Program-made: the position numbers and the translations under genes
Notes under the pieces: model-generated
What the model was told of the DNA's origin: nothing
Seen by the model: the letters and a program-made list of their open reading frames with translations, nothing else
Databases searched by the model: none
Shown: in pieces, positions 1 to 7,820 of the stretch
Layout: each line of letters begins with the position of its first letter
Numbering within the stretch: the stretch's first letter is position 1
DNA from: Micrococcales bacterium UBA7469
Lineage (GTDB): Bacteria; Actinomycetota; Actinomycetes; Actinomycetales; Microbacteriaceae
Length of the DNA: 64,000 nt
Assembly (NCBI GenBank): GCA_002479805.1
Contig: DLPB01000029.1
Location: 1-64,000, forward strand
Direction of reading: 5' to 3'

Positions 1-248
1 TCGGCAATGCTGTAAATCAAGACTGCGGGCCCGGCATCAACCAATCGCTCGATGTTGTCCTGCACCAAAGACCCATCGGCAAGCGAAAGGTCTGCAATCA
101 CAACCTCGCAGTCTTTGTCCGTCACCTGACCCAGCAGTTCGTCAACGGTGGCGGCGGAGCCCACCAGCTCAAAACCGTTCTGCTGGCAGGTGCCGGCGAA
201 CCCGAGGCGAACCGCCTCGTGGTCATCAACAATCGCTACTTTTACCAT
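1..248 (-). CDS. Response regulator, receiver domain (partial, C-terminus outside window)
   Basis: The first 82 codons read from ATG at 248 encode a CheY-like receiver domain. The acidic pair D8-D9 lies in IVDDHEAVRLGF, and the probable phospho-acceptor D53 lies in VVIADLSLADGS. The DLSLADGS form is typical of the NarL/FixJ (LuxR-HTH) class, so a C-terminal DNA-binding HTH is expected beyond the window edge but cannot be seen. A partner histidine kinase is also not visible. A TAACCT box lies 7 bases before the ATG and overlaps the stop codon of the upstream methyltransferase gene; AGAGG could instead serve as a ribosome binding site. The receiver assignment is firm; the target genes are unknown. 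Confidence 0.85.
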   Translation of the reverse strand, partial: MVKVAIVDDHEAVRLGFAGTCQQNGFELVGSAATVDELLGQVTDKDCEVVIADLSLADGSLVQDNIERLVDAGPAVLIYSIA

Positions 249-258
249 TGCCTCTAGG

Positions 259-1434
259 TTAACCAAGAGTTAGAGCTGCAACCGCCTCAAAGTGGTGTGT
301 GTGCGGGAAGATGTCAAAGGCCTGCAGTCCCCTAAGTTGGTAACCGGCCTTGGAAAGCGAGCCTAAATCTCTAGCCAGTGCTACCGGATCACAGGCCACG
401 TAAATGATGTTGCGTGGTTTGAGTTTGATCAGCTGCTCAATTACCTTGCCGGCCGCTCCGGAACGTGGTGGGTCAAGCACCACGGTGTCAAAGTGGCCAG
501 GCTTTGCGCTTGCGACCCTTAGGTACTGCAAGACGTCTGACTTCTCAAACTTTAGATTGCTGAGGTCAATTGCAGACTTGGTGCCGTCGGCCACGGCCTG
601 CTTGTTGTTCTCGACCGCGGTGAAGCTGGTTGAACCGTACTTGGCCGCCATGGTTGCAGCAAATAGACCGGCACCAGCGTATAGATCTAGCGCCGGTTTT
701 GCAGGGTCAAACTCCAAAAGCTCTGCAGCGTCAAAAACCGCTTTGGTTAGTAGATTGGCGGCGTCTTTGTGCACCTGCCAGAAAGCTCCGGAACTGAGTC
801 GGAAAGTTCGTCCGGCGGCTCGCTCGACCAAACGCTCCGAGCCGTTTAGCTTGTCATCAACCAACCACTGTAAATCACCAGTTGAGCTCGCGGCGATTGA
901 GATCTTCTTTACGCCATTCCAGTTCTTTAGCTGCAAGCCAAGTTCTTCGATTTCGGTAACCGCCAAGGGCAGGGTAGGGCTAAATACCGCCTCATTGCTT
1001 CTTGGTCGCATTGGTCCAGCTGTTCCCGAGGCATCGACATTCAACTGGACACGGGTGCGATAGTGCAGGCCATCGGTCTCCTGTGGGCAGGCTTCCACCT
1101 CGGTTTCCAGATCGATGCCAGCCATGCGCTGCAGCGCTTCGGCTAGCACTTGGGACTTTAGTTCGCGCTGGTGGGAGAGGTTGATGTGTCCAAATTCCGC
1201 ACCGCCTGCACCTTCGCGCGCTGCCTTCCAGAAGTGTGGCTGGCGATATTCGGAGGCCTCAACCACGTTTGTGACAGTGGCGCGTAAGAACTTGCCGGCA
1301 TCCTCGGTCACCTCGACATCGACCACTTCGCCATCGATAGCGCCGGTAACAAAGATGACTCGACCCTCGTGGCGGGCTACAAAAACTCCACCGTGGGCGA
1401 CTTTTTCAATTTTGACTCGAAGATTCACTCCCAC
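259..1434 (-). CDS. TrmA/RumA-family class I SAM-dependent RNA uridine-5-methyltransferase
   Basis: This 391-residue protein has an N-terminal TRAM RNA-binding domain (about residues 1-60) and a C-terminal Rossmann methyltransferase domain. The SAM-binding motif is DLYAGAGLFA (about 250), followed by DPPRSG (about 322) and YVACDPVALARDL (about 350), whose cysteine should attack C6 of the target uridine. Family members make 5-methyluridine in 23S rRNA or tRNA. The C-x5-C-x2-C iron-sulphur ligands of E. coli RlmD/RumA are not seen; the only nearby cysteine is in VEACPQ. Start: GTG at 1434, with a second in-frame GTG at 1428 equally possible. It is divergent from maf with a 26-base gap. Which RNA position it modifies cannot be told from sequence. 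Confidence 0.88.
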   Translation of the reverse strand: MGVNLRVKIEKVAHGGVFVARHEGRVIFVTGAIDGEVVDVEVTEDAGKFLRATVTNVVEASEYRQPHFWKAAREGAGGAEFGHINLSHQRELKSQVLAEALQRMAGIDLETEVEACPQETDGLHYRTRVQLNVDASGTAGPMRPRSNEAVFSPTLPLAVTEIEELGLQLKNWNGVKKISIAASSTGDLQWLVDDKLNGSERLVERAAGRTFRLSSGAFWQVHKDAANLLTKAVFDAAELLEFDPAKPALDLYAGAGLFAATMAAKYGSTSFTAVENNKQAVADGTKSAIDLSNLKFEKSDVLQYLRVASAKPGHFDTVVLDPPRSGAAGKVIEQLIKLKPRNIIYVACDPVALARDLGSLSKAGYQLRGLQAFDIFPHTHHFEAVAALTLG

Positions 1435-1447
1435 AGTGTTCCACAGC

Positions 1448-1453
1448 TAACCT
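1448..1453 (+). promoter_or_regulatory. -10 box of maf (leaderless pattern)
   Basis: TAACCT ends 7 bases before the GTG start of maf, which would put the transcription start at or next to the start codon. No Shine-Dalgarno sequence is visible. Inferred from spacing only. Confidence 0.5.
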
Positions 1454-1460
1454 GTCTTCC

Positions 1461-2051
1461 GTGACCAAATTGCTGCTTGCCTCGACATCGCCCGCTAGAA
1501 AGCGACTGCTAACCGACGCTGGAATTGTGTTCGAGACCCGCTCCCCGGGCGTTGATGAAGATGCTTTGGTAGCAAAACAAAAGCCTGCCACTATCCAAGA
1601 GATGACCCAGCTGCTGGCGAAGGCCAAGGCCGAAGCAGTTAGCTTTGACGGCCTGGTGCTTGGTTGCGATTCGGCACTGCTGTTTGATGGTGAGATGCTT
1701 GGGAAGCCGCACCACCCAGAGGTGGCCATTAGCCGCTGGCAAAAGATGCGCGGTAAAACCGGGCTGTTGTGCTCGGGGCATTGGCTAATCGATGGCCAAA
1801 CCGGCAACGCTTCGGGCAAGGTAACCCAAACCTCGGTTTCATTTTCCAACCTCAGCGATGAGCAGATCCAGAAATACGTAGCTACCGGTGAACCGCTTCA
1901 GGTTGCCGGAGCCTTCACAATCGATGGCTTCGGCGGGGCTTTTGTTGAACGCATCGAGGGCGACTACCACACCGTGGTCGGGCTTTCGCTGGTTGCGCTG
2001 CGCGAACTGGTGACTGACCTTGGTCACGACTACCAATCGCTATGGAGATAA
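1461..2051 (+). CDS. maf: Maf-family nucleoside triphosphate pyrophosphatase
   Basis: The protein has 196 residues, the normal Maf length. The N-terminal LASTSPARKRLL is the Maf nucleotide-binding signature, and GCDSALLFDGEMLGKP carries the catalytic aspartate region. The C-terminal GAFTIDGFGGAFVERIEGDYHTVVGL is the conserved Maf ending. Members hydrolyse non-canonical or modified dNTP/NTPs (m5UTP, pseudo-UTP, dTTP/UTP depending on subfamily) and influence septum formation. GTG start at 1461 is preceded by a TAACCT box. In M. tuberculosis the homologue also lies near accA3, as here. Substrate preference is not resolved. Confidence 0.92.
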   Translation: MTKLLLASTSPARKRLLTDAGIVFETRSPGVDEDALVAKQKPATIQEMTQLLAKAKAEAVSFDGLVLGCDSALLFDGEMLGKPHHPEVAISRWQKMRGKTGLLCSGHWLIDGQTGNASGKVTQTSVSFSNLSDEQIQKYVATGEPLQVAGAFTIDGFGGAFVERIEGDYHTVVGLSLVALRELVTDLGHDYQSLWR

Positions 2052-2111
2052 CCGCAACGAAACCACAAGTTTTTTGTCGTTTGCTTATAAATTTCCTGCC
2101 CTAGAGGGCAA

Positions 2112-2117
2112 TAAGCT
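2112..2117 (+). promoter_or_regulatory. -10 box of the acyl-CoA carboxylase gene (leaderless pattern)
   Basis: TAAGCT lies 8 bases before the ATG at 2126 and no Shine-Dalgarno sequence is evident. The spacing is slightly long for a true leaderless start, so this is tentative. Confidence 0.35.
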
Positions 2118-2125
2118 TTTGGATT

Positions 2126-3898
2126 ATGACCCAGCGCCGAATTACCAAGTTACTTATCGCCAACCGAGGCGAGATCGCAGTTCGAATCATTCGAGCCGCC
2201 AAGGACGCTGGAATTCTTACCGTGGCGGTGTATGCCGATGGCGATCGTCACGCCCAGCACGTAAAGCTTGCAGATGAGGCATATGCCCTAAATGGCGAAA
2301 GCGCTGCCGAGACCTATTTGGTTTCAGACAAGCTCATTGCAATCGCAAAGCGCTCGGGGGCTAATGCAGTTCACCCCGGCTACGGCTTTTTGTCCGAGAA
2401 CGCAGCTTTCGCTCAGGCGGTTATTGATGCAGGTTTGATCTGGATTGGCCCAAAGCCGGCATCAATCGAGCAACTCGGAGACAAGGTTTCAGCTCGAAAA
2501 GTTGCCGAGTCAGTCGGTGCGCCACTGGCCCCAGGAACCATCAATCCGGTTGAGACCGTAAAAGAAGTCGAAGATTTCGTTGCGGTTCACGGGCTCCCGG
2601 TTGCGATCAAGGCGGCATACGGTGGCGGCGGGCGCGGCATCAAAATTGTTCGCGACGCAGCCGAAATTCAAGAACTCTTCGAATCCGCTACCCGTGAGGC
2701 AATTGCCGCATTCGGCCGTGGTGAGTGCTTCATTGAAAAGTATCTGGACAAGCCTCGTCACGTTGAGACTCAGTGCCTTGCCGACCAGCACGGCAATGTG
2801 GTTGTGGTCTCCACCCGCGACTGCTCTCTGCAGCGTCGTCACCAAAAGCTAGTGGAAGAAGCCCCGGCTCCGTTCCTGACCGCCGAACAGGAGTCCAGGC
2901 TCTACGAGTCCTCGAAGGCAATCCTGAAGGCAGTCGGTTACGAGGGTGCTGGTACCTGTGAATTCCTGGTGGCGCAGGACGGCACCATCTCATTCCTCGA
3001 GGTAAACACTCGCTTGCAGGTAGAGCACCCGGTATCAGAAGAGGTAACCGGCCTGGATCTAGTGCGCGAGCAATTCCGCATCGCCGAGGGTGGCATTTTG
3101 GATTACCCAGACCCTAAGGTTTCTGGCCACAGCTTTGAATTCCGCATCAACGGTGAAGACCCTGGTCGTGGTTTCTTGCCTGCCCCGGGAGCGATTCACC
3201 AGTTCATCGCCCCAAGCGGTCCAGGTGTGCGCGTCGATGCCGGTGTGGTGTCAGGCGATGTAGTCTCCGGAAACTTTGACTCGATGGTGGCAAAGCTGAT
3301 TGTCACCGGCGCAACTCGAGCCGAGGCGCTGCAGCGCTCAAGAAGGGCACTCGAGGAAATGCAGGTTCACGGTTTACCGACCGTCTTGCCTTTCCATCGC
3401 GCGATTGTAAACGACCCCGCTTTCACTGCCGAGAGCGGTAAGTTCGGCGTCTATACCCGCTGGATTGAAACCGAGTGGGATAACACCATTGAACCTTGGT
3501 CCGGGCAACCGGAGGAACTTCCCGAGGCAGAAGCTCGTCACGAAATCGTGGTTGAGGTGGCAGGTAAGCGCCTTGAGGTGAGCGTTCCAAAGCGCCTTTT
3601 GGTCGGAGAGATTGGCTCGGCAGCCGGTCACGCACCAAAGCGTGCCAAGAGTTCGGGTAGCGCTTCTCACACCGGTGCCAAGGGCAACAGCCTGCTCGCC
3701 CCGATGCAGTCAACCGTGGTGAAACTTGCGGTGCAAGAAGGCGATCATGTCGAAGCTGGTGACCTGGTTGTGGTCTTGGAAGCGATGAAGATGGAGCAGC
3801 CGCTGACCGCTCATCGCGCCGGAGTCATCGGTTCAATCGGCGTAAGCGTTGGCACCACAATTTCCGCGGGAACCAGAATTCTAGATATAACCGACTAG
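2126..3898 (+). CDS. accA3: Acetyl-/propionyl-CoA carboxylase alpha subunit (biotin carboxylase plus biotin carrier)
   Basis: 590 residues in the usual actinobacterial AccA3 arrangement. The biotin carboxylase part (residues 1 to about 450) starts LLIANRGEIAVRIIRAAKDAG and has the glycine-rich ATP lid GGGGRGIK and FLEVNTRLQVEHPVSE. The C-terminal biotinyl carrier domain has EAMKMEQ with the biotinylated lysine at about residue 555. It carboxylates biotin with ATP and bicarbonate; a separate AccD-type beta subunit, not in this window, moves the carboxyl group to acetyl- or propionyl-CoA for fatty acid synthesis or propionate use. The gene overlaps the convergent lpdA-like gene by 4 bases. The symbol follows the mycobacterial orthologue. 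Confidence 0.93.
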   Translation: MTQRRITKLLIANRGEIAVRIIRAAKDAGILTVAVYADGDRHAQHVKLADEAYALNGESAAETYLVSDKLIAIAKRSGANAVHPGYGFLSENAAFAQAVIDAGLIWIGPKPASIEQLGDKVSARKVAESVGAPLAPGTINPVETVKEVEDFVAVHGLPVAIKAAYGGGGRGIKIVRDAAEIQELFESATREAIAAFGRGECFIEKYLDKPRHVETQCLADQHGNVVVVSTRDCSLQRRHQKLVEEAPAPFLTAEQESRLYESSKAILKAVGYEGAGTCEFLVAQDGTISFLEVNTRLQVEHPVSEEVTGLDLVREQFRIAEGGILDYPDPKVSGHSFEFRINGEDPGRGFLPAPGAIHQFIAPSGPGVRVDAGVVSGDVVSGNFDSMVAKLIVTGATRAEALQRSRRALEEMQVHGLPTVLPFHRAIVNDPAFTAESGKFGVYTRWIETEWDNTIEPWSGQPEELPEAEARHEIVVEVAGKRLEVSVPKRLLVGEIGSAAGHAPKRAKSSGSASHTGAKGNSLLAPMQSTVVKLAVQEGDHVEAGDLVVVLEAMKMEQPLTAHRAGVIGSIGVSVGTTISAGTRILDITD

Positions 3899-5316
3899 TC
3901 GATGGGCTGGTGAAGTGCTGAGGCTGCCTCGGCAATCGAACCAGAGATGGATGGGTAAACCGTGTAGGTGCGGGCTAACTGATCCACGGTTAGTCGATTC
4001 TCAATTGCAACCGCAATCGGGAAGATCAAGTCCGAAGCTCTTGGCGCAACCACAACTCCGCCAATCACGGTCCCAGAGCCAATCGAGGCAAAGAGCTTGA
4101 TGAAGCCCTCGCGAATGCCCTGCATTTTTGCTCTCGGGTTGGTGTCGAGCATTACCTTTTGAATCTCGCCGCGCACCAATCCCTGTTCGATGTCGGACTG
4201 CGACCATCCCACCGAGGCAATCTCTGGAGAGGTGAACACGTTGGATGCAACATTGCGCATTCTGGTCGGCGCTGCCACATCACCCATGGTGTGGTAGACG
4301 GCGGTGCGGCCCTGCATGGCGCTGACGGAGGCCAGCGGCATTGCGGTTGAACAGTCACCAACGGCGTAGACATTCGCCCTAGAGGTTCTCGCCACCTTGT
4401 TTGCAATCACATGGCCGGACTCGGTCAGCTTTACGCCAGCTTCCTCAAGGCCCAGTCCCTCGGTGTTTGGAATTGCTCCAACCGCCATCAGGCAGTGACT
4501 GCCCTCGACGATTTGGCCACCTTCGAGCGTGACCCGAACACCGCTGCCGGTATTCACAACCTCAACGGCTCGGGATTTGTTCAAAATCTGCATGCCGCCG
4601 CGACGGAAGACATCCTCAATTAAATCCGCGGCGTCGGCATCATTACCGGGCAGTACTTTGTCGCGGCTAGAAATCAAAGTCACCTTGCTGCCCAGCTGCA
4701 GGTATGCGCTGGCGAACTCGGCACCGGTGACACCAGAACCGACCACAATCATGTGCTCTGGCAGGGTCTTTAGGTTGTAGAGCTGCTTCCAGGTGAAGAT
4801 TCGGTCACCATCTGGCTTTGAGCCGGGGACCTCTCTCGGATGGGCACCAACGGCAACAATGATGGTCTTTGCCTCGATGCGCTCCGGTTCACCACCCAGG
4901 GTTGGTTCGACAATGACGTGGTGGTTGCCGTCGAGTCGACCGCGACCCGAAATTACTCGTACGCCTTCGTTCTTGAGAGACAGCAGCATGTCTTCGGACT
5001 GGCTCTTCGCCAATGCCAACAGTCGCTTGTTTACCGCGTCCAAATCAATTTCGACCTTCGGTTGCACGGCAACTCGGTCGATGGAAAATGTGACGCCGAG
5101 ACTCTGGGCTTGCGCTACTCGCTGCGCGGCCTCTGCGGTTGCGATCAGCGTCTTCGATGGCACCACATCAGTTAGTACTGCGTTGCCACCGATGCCATTG
5201 TCCTCGATGAGGATTACCTCGGCCCCGAGCTGACGGCCTGCTCTGGCGGCTTCGTAGCCACCCGGGCCACCACCGATGATTACGATGCGATGTTGATTCG
5301 ACGATGAAATTGTCAC
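3895..5316 (-). CDS. lpdA: LpdA-type NAD(P)H quinone dehydrogenase (flavoprotein disulfide reductase fold, redox cysteines absent)
   Basis: About 473 residues with the flavoprotein disulfide reductase fold: FAD motif GGGPGGYEAARAG near the N-terminus, a second nucleotide motif VVGSGVTGAEFASAY near the middle, and FAD-binding VYAVGDCS. The redox pair normally written CxxxxC is replaced (GGNAVLTDVVPSK has Ala and Val at those positions), and the C-terminal HxHPTxSE dyad reads VYPSISGS. It therefore cannot be an ordinary lipoamide dehydrogenase. M. tuberculosis LpdA (Rv3303c) is a related protein that reduces quinones. I chose GTG 5316 because a CAGAAT box lies 6 bases upstream; TTG 5337 would add 7 residues. 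Divergent from deoD. Confidence 0.87.
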   Translation of the reverse strand: MTISSSNQHRIVIIGGGPGGYEAARAGRQLGAEVILIEDNGIGGNAVLTDVVPSKTLIATAEAAQRVAQAQSLGVTFSIDRVAVQPKVEIDLDAVNKRLLALAKSQSEDMLLSLKNEGVRVISGRGRLDGNHHVIVEPTLGGEPERIEAKTIIVAVGAHPREVPGSKPDGDRIFTWKQLYNLKTLPEHMIVVGSGVTGAEFASAYLQLGSKVTLISSRDKVLPGNDADAADLIEDVFRRGGMQILNKSRAVEVVNTGSGVRVTLEGGQIVEGSHCLMAVGAIPNTEGLGLEEAGVKLTESGHVIANKVARTSRANVYAVGDCSTAMPLASVSAMQGRTAVYHTMGDVAAPTRMRNVASNVFTSPEIASVGWSQSDIEQGLVRGEIQKVMLDTNPRAKMQGIREGFIKLFASIGSGTVIGGVVVAPRASDLIFPIAVAIENRLTVDQLARTYTVYPSISGSIAEAASALHQPID

Positions 5317-5322
5317 GGGTTC

Positions 5323-5328
5323 ATTCTG
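5323..5328 (-). promoter_or_regulatory. -10 box of lpdA (leaderless pattern)
   Basis: CAGAAT on the minus strand ends 6 bases before GTG 5316. It supports that start over the upstream TTG. First base differs from the usual T. Confidence 0.35.
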
Positions 5329-5356
5329 GCCTACCAATCTGGGTTACGGGGTTAGT

Positions 5357-5362
5357 TAGACT
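5357..5362 (+). promoter_or_regulatory. -10 box of deoD (leaderless pattern)
   Basis: TAGACT ends 7 bases before ATG 5370, with only gattttt between them and no ribosome binding site. This box decides the start at 5370 rather than the in-frame extension to 5304. Confidence 0.55.
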
Positions 5363-5369
5363 GATTTTT

Positions 5370-6191
5370 ATGGTCAATCCACTCAATGCCGAGGGTGCTA
5401 ACCCCTTCGAAATCGCCCAAGAGGCGGCCAACCAAATTGCCAAAATCTCTGGCATTACCAATCACGACATCGCACTGACACTGGGCTCAGGATGGGCCAA
5501 GGCTGCAGATCTAATCGGTGAAACCGTGAGCGAGATTCCCGGCAATGAGATCATCGGTTTCTCCAAGCCTGCTGTGGTTGGGCACGTTGGCACCGTTCGC
5601 TCGATTCGCCTACCAAACGGTAAACACGCGTTGGTGATCGGCGCTCGCACCCACTTCTACGAAAACCACGGGGTCCGCTCGGTTGTGCACTCGGTGAGAA
5701 CCGCAGCGGCAACCGGTGCGAAGACCATGATCCTCACCAACGGCGCCGGTGGCATCAAGCCCGAGTGGGCAGGCGGGGTTGCCGTCCTAATCTCGGATCA
5801 CATCAACCTGACCGCAGCCAGCCCACTTGAGGGCGCTACCTTTATCGACCTGACCGACCTTTACTCGAAGCGACTACGCGACCTCGCCAGGGAAGTTGAT
5901 CCAAACCTGGACGAAGGCGTCTACGTCCAATTCCGCGGTCCGCACTACGAGACTCCAGCTGAAGTTCAGATGGCAAAGATCATGGGCGGACACATAGTTG
6001 GAATGTCAACCGCGCTTGAGGCGATTGCCGCTCGCCAGGCGGGCATGGAAATCCTTGGCATGTCGCTGATTACCAACCTGGCTGCCGGAATCCAGACCAC
6101 CCCGCTCTCCCACGCAGAAGTCTTGGAAGTTGGTCGCAATGCCGAGGCGAGAATCAGCAAACTACTTGCCGAGATTGTGGCGAAGCTATAA
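5370..6191 (+). CDS. deoD: Purine-nucleoside phosphorylase (trimeric, PNP/MTAP family)
   Basis: 273 residues, typical of the trimeric PNP family. LTLGSGWAKAAD is the phosphate-binding start, GARTHFYENHGV matches the conserved GRxHxYEG region, and LTNGAGGI and GPHYETPAE supply base and ribose contacts. It splits purine (deoxy)nucleosides with phosphate into base and (deoxy)ribose 1-phosphate in the cytoplasm. The stop codon directly abuts the ATG of the sugar phosphomutase, which could consume the sugar 1-phosphate. The divergent nucleoside uptake operon downstream fits the salvage role. The ORF could extend to 5304, but a promoter box at 5357 argues against it. The symbol follows mycobacterial use. 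Confidence 0.93.
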   Translation: MVNPLNAEGANPFEIAQEAANQIAKISGITNHDIALTLGSGWAKAADLIGETVSEIPGNEIIGFSKPAVVGHVGTVRSIRLPNGKHALVIGARTHFYENHGVRSVVHSVRTAAATGAKTMILTNGAGGIKPEWAGGVAVLISDHINLTAASPLEGATFIDLTDLYSKRLRDLAREVDPNLDEGVYVQFRGPHYETPAEVQMAKIMGGHIVGMSTALEAIAARQAGMEILGMSLITNLAAGIQTTPLSHAEVLEVGRNAEARISKLLAEIVAKL

Positions 6192-7820
6192 ATGGACCTG
6201 ATCGCAAATGCCAAAAGCTGGCTAAACCAAGATCCTGATCCGATTACTCGACTCGAGCTAGAGCAACTGATTGATGCTCAAGACGAGTCAGGCTTGCTCT
6301 CTCGATTCGAAACTCGACTGCAGTTTGGCACCGCCGGGTTGCGCGGCGAATTGGGTGCTGGCCCAAATCGCATGAATCGGATCGTCGTTGCCCAAGCTGC
6401 ACTGGCAATCGCAAGATTTCTAAATTCAAACAAGACCGACTACCTAGACAAAAATGGTGAGCTATCGGTCGTGGTCGGTTACGACGGCCGAGTGAACTCA
6501 GATATCTTTGCCCAGGACTCGGCAGAGATTTTCGCAGCCGCGGGAATCAAGACTCGACTATTTGATTCGGCGGTGCCTACCCCGGTGGCAGCCTTCACGG
6601 GCAAGCGTTTCCTAGCCAGTGCCACAGTAATTGTTACCGCCAGTCACAATCCACCGCGCGATAACGGCTACAAGGTTTACCTCGGTGGAGCTAACGGTTG
6701 CTCGCAGTTGATCTCACCGCAGGATAAACAAATTGCCAGCCTGATTGACGAGATTTCGAAAGAAATCACATTTGATGAAATTCCAAAGTCCAAAGACATT
6801 GAGATTTTGGGTCAGGCCGACATCGACTCTTATGTCGCGAGGGCTGCATCTTTGGTCAGCCAAGACCAGACTGGCCGGGAGAACCTAAAGATCACCTACA
6901 CCGCGATGCATGGCGTGGGGTATCGAGTTATCAAGGCGGTTTTCGACCGCACCGGTTTTGTCTTTAACTCCGTGGCTGCCCAACAGGAACCGAACGGGCA
7001 GTTCCCCACGGTCTCTTTCCCCAATCCGGAAGAGCCGGGCGCGATGGACCTCAGCTTTGAACACGCCAAGGCTCACAACTCCGACTTGATAATCGCCAAT
7101 GACCCAGATGCTGACCGGCTTGCGGTTGGCGTCAAAAAGGGCAGCGACTACCAAATGCTCACCGGCGATCAGGTTGGCCTACTGCTGGCCGAAATGATTG
7201 CCTCTGCTAAAACCGGCGGCACGCTCGCAAACTCGATTGTGTCGGCCAGCCTGGCCAAGCTTGCCCAGTTTCACGGCATGAACTATCAGCAGACCCTGAC
7301 CGGATTCAAGTGGATCTCAAAGGTGCCTAACCTTAGCTTCGGTTACGAGGAAGCCCTCGGCTACTGCATTGACCCGAGCGCAACCCCCGACAAGGACGGC
7401 ATCTCGGCAGCACTTGCGATTGCGGAACTGGCCTCGACCCTCAAGGCGGAGGGCATGGATCTGCTGGATCTGTTGCGCGGTTTAGCCAAGCGCTATGGTC
7501 ACCTAGCAACCGGTCAGGTTTCTATCCGGGTAACCGACCTATCGGTTATCGGCAAGATCATGGCCGAGGTCAAGAGCAACCCAATTGCTGAGATTTTGGG
7601 CGAGAGCGCTGAGTTTGAAAATCTAGAACTTGGCAAGAACCTGCCTTCAACCGAGGGTGTGATCTTCACCACGAGCTCTTACCGAGTAATCATTCGACCA
7701 TCGGGCACCGAGCCAAAATTGAAGTGTTACCTGCAGGTCACCGCAGCCTCTGAAGATGCTGCTCAGCAGAAACTTCAAACTCTGAAATCGTGGGCGCAGC
7801 AGCTACTTAGGGCCGCTTAG
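6192..7820 (+). CDS. Alpha-D-phosphohexomutase superfamily protein, PGM2/PmmB-like; probable phosphopentomutase
   Basis: 542 residues with all four superfamily signatures: N-terminal FGTAGLRGELGAGPNRMN, the phosphoserine loop TASHNPPRDNGYKVY (about 150), the metal loop NDPDADRLAVG (about 300), and the C-terminal phosphate site RPSGTEPKLKCYL (about 505). Mycobacterial orthologues are called PmmB (phosphomannomutase), yet the sequence class resembles eukaryotic PGM2, which acts on pentose phosphates. ATG follows the deoD stop with no gap, so co-translation is likely. I infer conversion of (deoxy)ribose 1-phosphate to the 5-phosphate; phosphomannomutase or phosphoglucomutase activity remains possible, particularly as manC lies 10 kb away. 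Confidence 0.85.
   Translation: MDLIANAKSWLNQDPDPITRLELEQLIDAQDESGLLSRFETRLQFGTAGLRGELGAGPNRMNRIVVAQAALAIARFLNSNKTDYLDKNGELSVVVGYDGRVNSDIFAQDSAEIFAAAGIKTRLFDSAVPTPVAAFTGKRFLASATVIVTASHNPPRDNGYKVYLGGANGCSQLISPQDKQIASLIDEISKEITFDEIPKSKDIEILGQADIDSYVARAASLVSQDQTGRENLKITYTAMHGVGYRVIKAVFDRTGFVFNSVAAQQEPNGQFPTVSFPNPEEPGAMDLSFEHAKAHNSDLIIANDPDADRLAVGVKKGSDYQMLTGDQVGLLLAEMIASAKTGGTLANSIVSASLAKLAQFHGMNYQQTLTGFKWISKVPNLSFGYEEALGYCIDPSATPDKDGISAALAIAELASTLKAEGMDLLDLLRGLAKRYGHLATGQVSIRVTDLSVIGKIMAEVKSNPIAEILGESAEFENLELGKNLPSTEGVIFTTSSYRVIIRPSGTEPKLKCYLQVTAASEDAAQQKLQTLKSWAQQLLRAA

Noticed and set aside
404..1063. A 219-codon plus-strand frame opposite the RNA methyltransferase
   Set aside because: Shadow of the real gene; no domain or start signal.
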